64,000 bases of DNA from positions 62,001 through 126,000 of the forward strand of contig CANMQJ010000009.1 of assembly GCA_947500005.1 (NCBI GenBank), given 5' to 3'. Origin of the DNA: an uncultured Paracoccaceae bacterium. GTDB lineage: Bacteria > Pseudomonadota > Alphaproteobacteria > Rhodobacterales > Rhodobacteraceae. Below are positions 62,802 through 64,000 of this stretch, one piece after another. How positions within the stretch are numbered: the first letter of the stretch is position 1; each line of letters begins with the position of its first letter. The translations under genes and the position numbers were made by a program. The notes beneath the pieces were generated by a model. That model saw only the letters and a list, made by a program, of their open reading frames with translations. It was not told where the DNA came from and made no database searches.

Positions 62802-63238
62802 TGGCGCGCTCCCCTCTTCTCGGTGCCTTGGCGGTAGTGCTGCGCGAGGACCACGTCTTGCTGGCGCAGCGCGGCAAGGATCCGGGGCGTGGCCTGTGGG
62901 GATTTCCCGGCGGGCATGTCGAATGGGGCGAGACGGTCGCCCAGACCGCCATGCGCGAGCTGCGCGAGGAGACCGGGATCGCCGCGCGCTCGGGCGAGAT
63001 CCTGACCCATTACGACCTGATCCTGCGCGAGGGTGGCGAGGTGGTGACGCATTACCTGCTGGTGGGTGTCGCCTGCACCTATGTCTCGGGAGAGCCGCGC
63101 GCCGATGACGACGCGATGGACGCAGCCTGGATCCCGGTGAGGGACGTGCGCGCGAAACGGCTTCCGCTGATCGAAAACGTCGATACCCTGTTGTCGCTGG
63201 CGATCCGGCGCGATCTCATGTCCGGGCGCGGCGACTGA
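62801..63238 (+). CDS. Nudix hydrolase
   Basis: The 145-residue protein has a complete Nudix box: GGHVEWGETVAQTAMRELREETGI, matching GX5EX7REUXEEXGU. The N-terminal HVLLAQRGKDPGRGLWGFPGG is also typical of sanitising phosphohydrolases. The substrate (nucleotide, sugar nucleotide or coenzyme) cannot be read. The ATG shares a base with the upstream TGA. Its end overlaps the convergent RND gene by 23 bases. Confidence 0.92.
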   Translation: MARSPLLGALAVVLREDHVLLAQRGKDPGRGLWGFPGGHVEWGETVAQTAMRELREETGIAARSGEILTHYDLILREGGEVVTHYLLVGVACTYVSGEPRADDDAMDAAWIPVRDVRAKRLPLIENVDTLLSLAIRRDLMSGRGD

Positions 63239-64000
63239 ACCAGAGCGCCGAGCCGGAGGCGAGAAGCAGCGACAATGCGGCCCCGCCGGCAAGGAACAGA
63301 AGCAGGCCCGTTTGCATCGCCGGCCGGTCGGCAAGGACCGGCATCGCCTGAAGCAGCGGCTGCGGAAGCGCCCCGGTGACCAGCGGCCAGAGCATGGTGA
63401 CCCCCAGCCAGACCGCGAGCGCCGCCGCCAGCGCCCCGGTCGCCCGGCGTATCCGGGCATCGGGCGCACGCACGGCACGGCGCATGGCGCGCATCGGGCG
63501 ACCCAGGTCGCGCTGGATCGCGATCAGGACCGGCACCACCACCAGCACCAGCCCCATGCCGAAGCCCAGCCCGTAGACCAGCGAGATCACCGTGGGCTTG
63601 AGGAACTGCGCCTGTTGCGAGCTTTCGTAGAGCAGCGGCGCAAGGCCCAGCACGGTGGTCAGCGTGGTCAGCATCACCGGGCGCAGACGGTCGGTCGCGC
63701 CCTCGATTATAGCCGGCACGAGGCCGCGTTCCTGCGCGTATTCGTCGATCGTCGTCACCAGCACGATGGAATCGTTGATGATGATGCCGGTCATGCCCAG
63801 CACGCCCACCACGGTGAACATCGACAGCGGCACGTCCCAGATGTAATGGCCCCAGATCGCGCCGACGAGGCCGAAGGGGATGATCGCCATCACCACCAGC
63901 GGGCGCGTCCAGCTGGCAAAGACCCAGGCCAGCACGAGGTAGATGCCGGTGAGGCAGAGGATCAGCCCGGTGCGCGCATCGCTGAGGAACTCGCTTTCCT
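63216..64000 (-). CDS. RND efflux transporter permease, C-terminal part (5' truncated by window edge)
   Basis: The frame is open to the last base of the window and its start lies beyond it. The visible part, about 260 residues, has the AcrB/MexB-type end region: LAWVFASWTRPLVVMAIIPFGLVGAIWGH, then TVVGVLGMTGIIINDSIVLV (the conserved TM helix 11 motif) and LRPVMLTTLTTVLGLAPLL. Near the C terminus, extra hydrophobic segments follow position 63650 and are unusually long for an RND tail. The substrate is unknown. Confidence 0.88.
   Translation of the reverse strand, partial: ESEFLSDARTGLILCLTGIYLVLAWVFASWTRPLVVMAIIPFGLVGAIWGHYIWDVPLSMFTVVGVLGMTGIIINDSIVLVTTIDEYAQERGLVPAIIEGATDRLRPVMLTTLTTVLGLAPLLYESSQQAQFLKPTVISLVYGLGFGMGLVLVVVPVLIAIQRDLGRPMRAMRRAVRAPDARIRRATGALAAALAVWLGVTMLWPLVTGALPQPLLQAMPVLADRPAMQTGLLLFLAGGAALSLLLASGSALWFSRRART

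Noticed and set aside
1..64000. CRISPR arrays, tRNA/rRNA genes, insertion sequences, integrases or attachment sites
   Set aside because: I found no spaced direct repeats, no tRNA-like cloverleaf, no transposase or integrase motif, and no sharp composition shift other than the small gene at 33639.

Overview
The window is dense, high-GC, protein-coding DNA. It has short intergenic gaps, many ATGA/TGATG gene overlaps and clear Shine-Dalgarno sequences. Gene content points to a Rhodobacterales (Roseobacter/Rhodobacter-type) alphaproteobacterium: rpoE-chrR with its divergent five-gene operon, a pro-type aa3 oxidase subunit IV, an ALDH16-type dehydrogenase, the order rsmB-heparinase-purH-lspA-DUF3035-M16-M16, and a MoeA fusion beside mobB-mobA-fdhD. 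I see no tRNA, rRNA, CRISPR array, insertion sequence or prophage, and no gene-free stretch longer than 300 bases.

Layout. 1-663: the C-terminal end of a Na/phosphate cotransporter. 654-10334 (minus): a branched-chain-type (Liv) ABC importer whose operon begins with an acyl-CoA synthetase and ends with an HhH protein and a PaaK-like ligase, suggesting uptake coupled to CoA activation of an organic acid. 10591-14354 (plus): a three-gene signalling module. Its first gene is an HWE kinase whose membrane domain keeps every residue known to matter for ethylene binding in plant ETR1. It is followed by a PAS hybrid kinase and an OmpR-type regulator. 14361-18822: SGNH lipoprotein, M20 amidohydrolase, histidine phosphatase, GST and saccharopine dehydrogenase.

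18919-25348: the singlet-oxygen (sigma-E/ChrR) locus. Two divergent sigma-E-like promoters lie between rpoE-chrR and a minus-strand operon (flavoprotein, DUF1365, MFS, DUF3833, SDR). 25355-28514: rmuC and mutL. 28559-32442: a TroABCD-type metal importer with a Fur/Mur-like site upstream and a DtxR-like tail on one permease. 32638-37059: deoC, a small AT-richer gene, a two-domain aldehyde dehydrogenase and an SDR.

37070-48390: housekeeping and envelope genes (M16 peptidase pair, lspA, purH, heparinase-like protein, rsmB, DUF1674, dapB, rbfA, phosphodiester glycosidase). 48396-53616: molybdenum cofactor genes (moeA fusion, mobB, mobA, fdhD) and the AzlCD amino-acid exporter. 53613-64000: a lipoprotein, a 44-residue cytochrome oxidase subunit IV, a secreted phospholipase A2-like protein, a membrane glycerophosphodiesterase, DUF6173, an MBL hydrolase with an acyl-CoA dehydrogenase, Sua5/TsaC, YqgE, a DsbD-like protein, a Nudix hydrolase and the end of an RND transporter. 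Functions are assigned by reading motifs only. No database search was possible.
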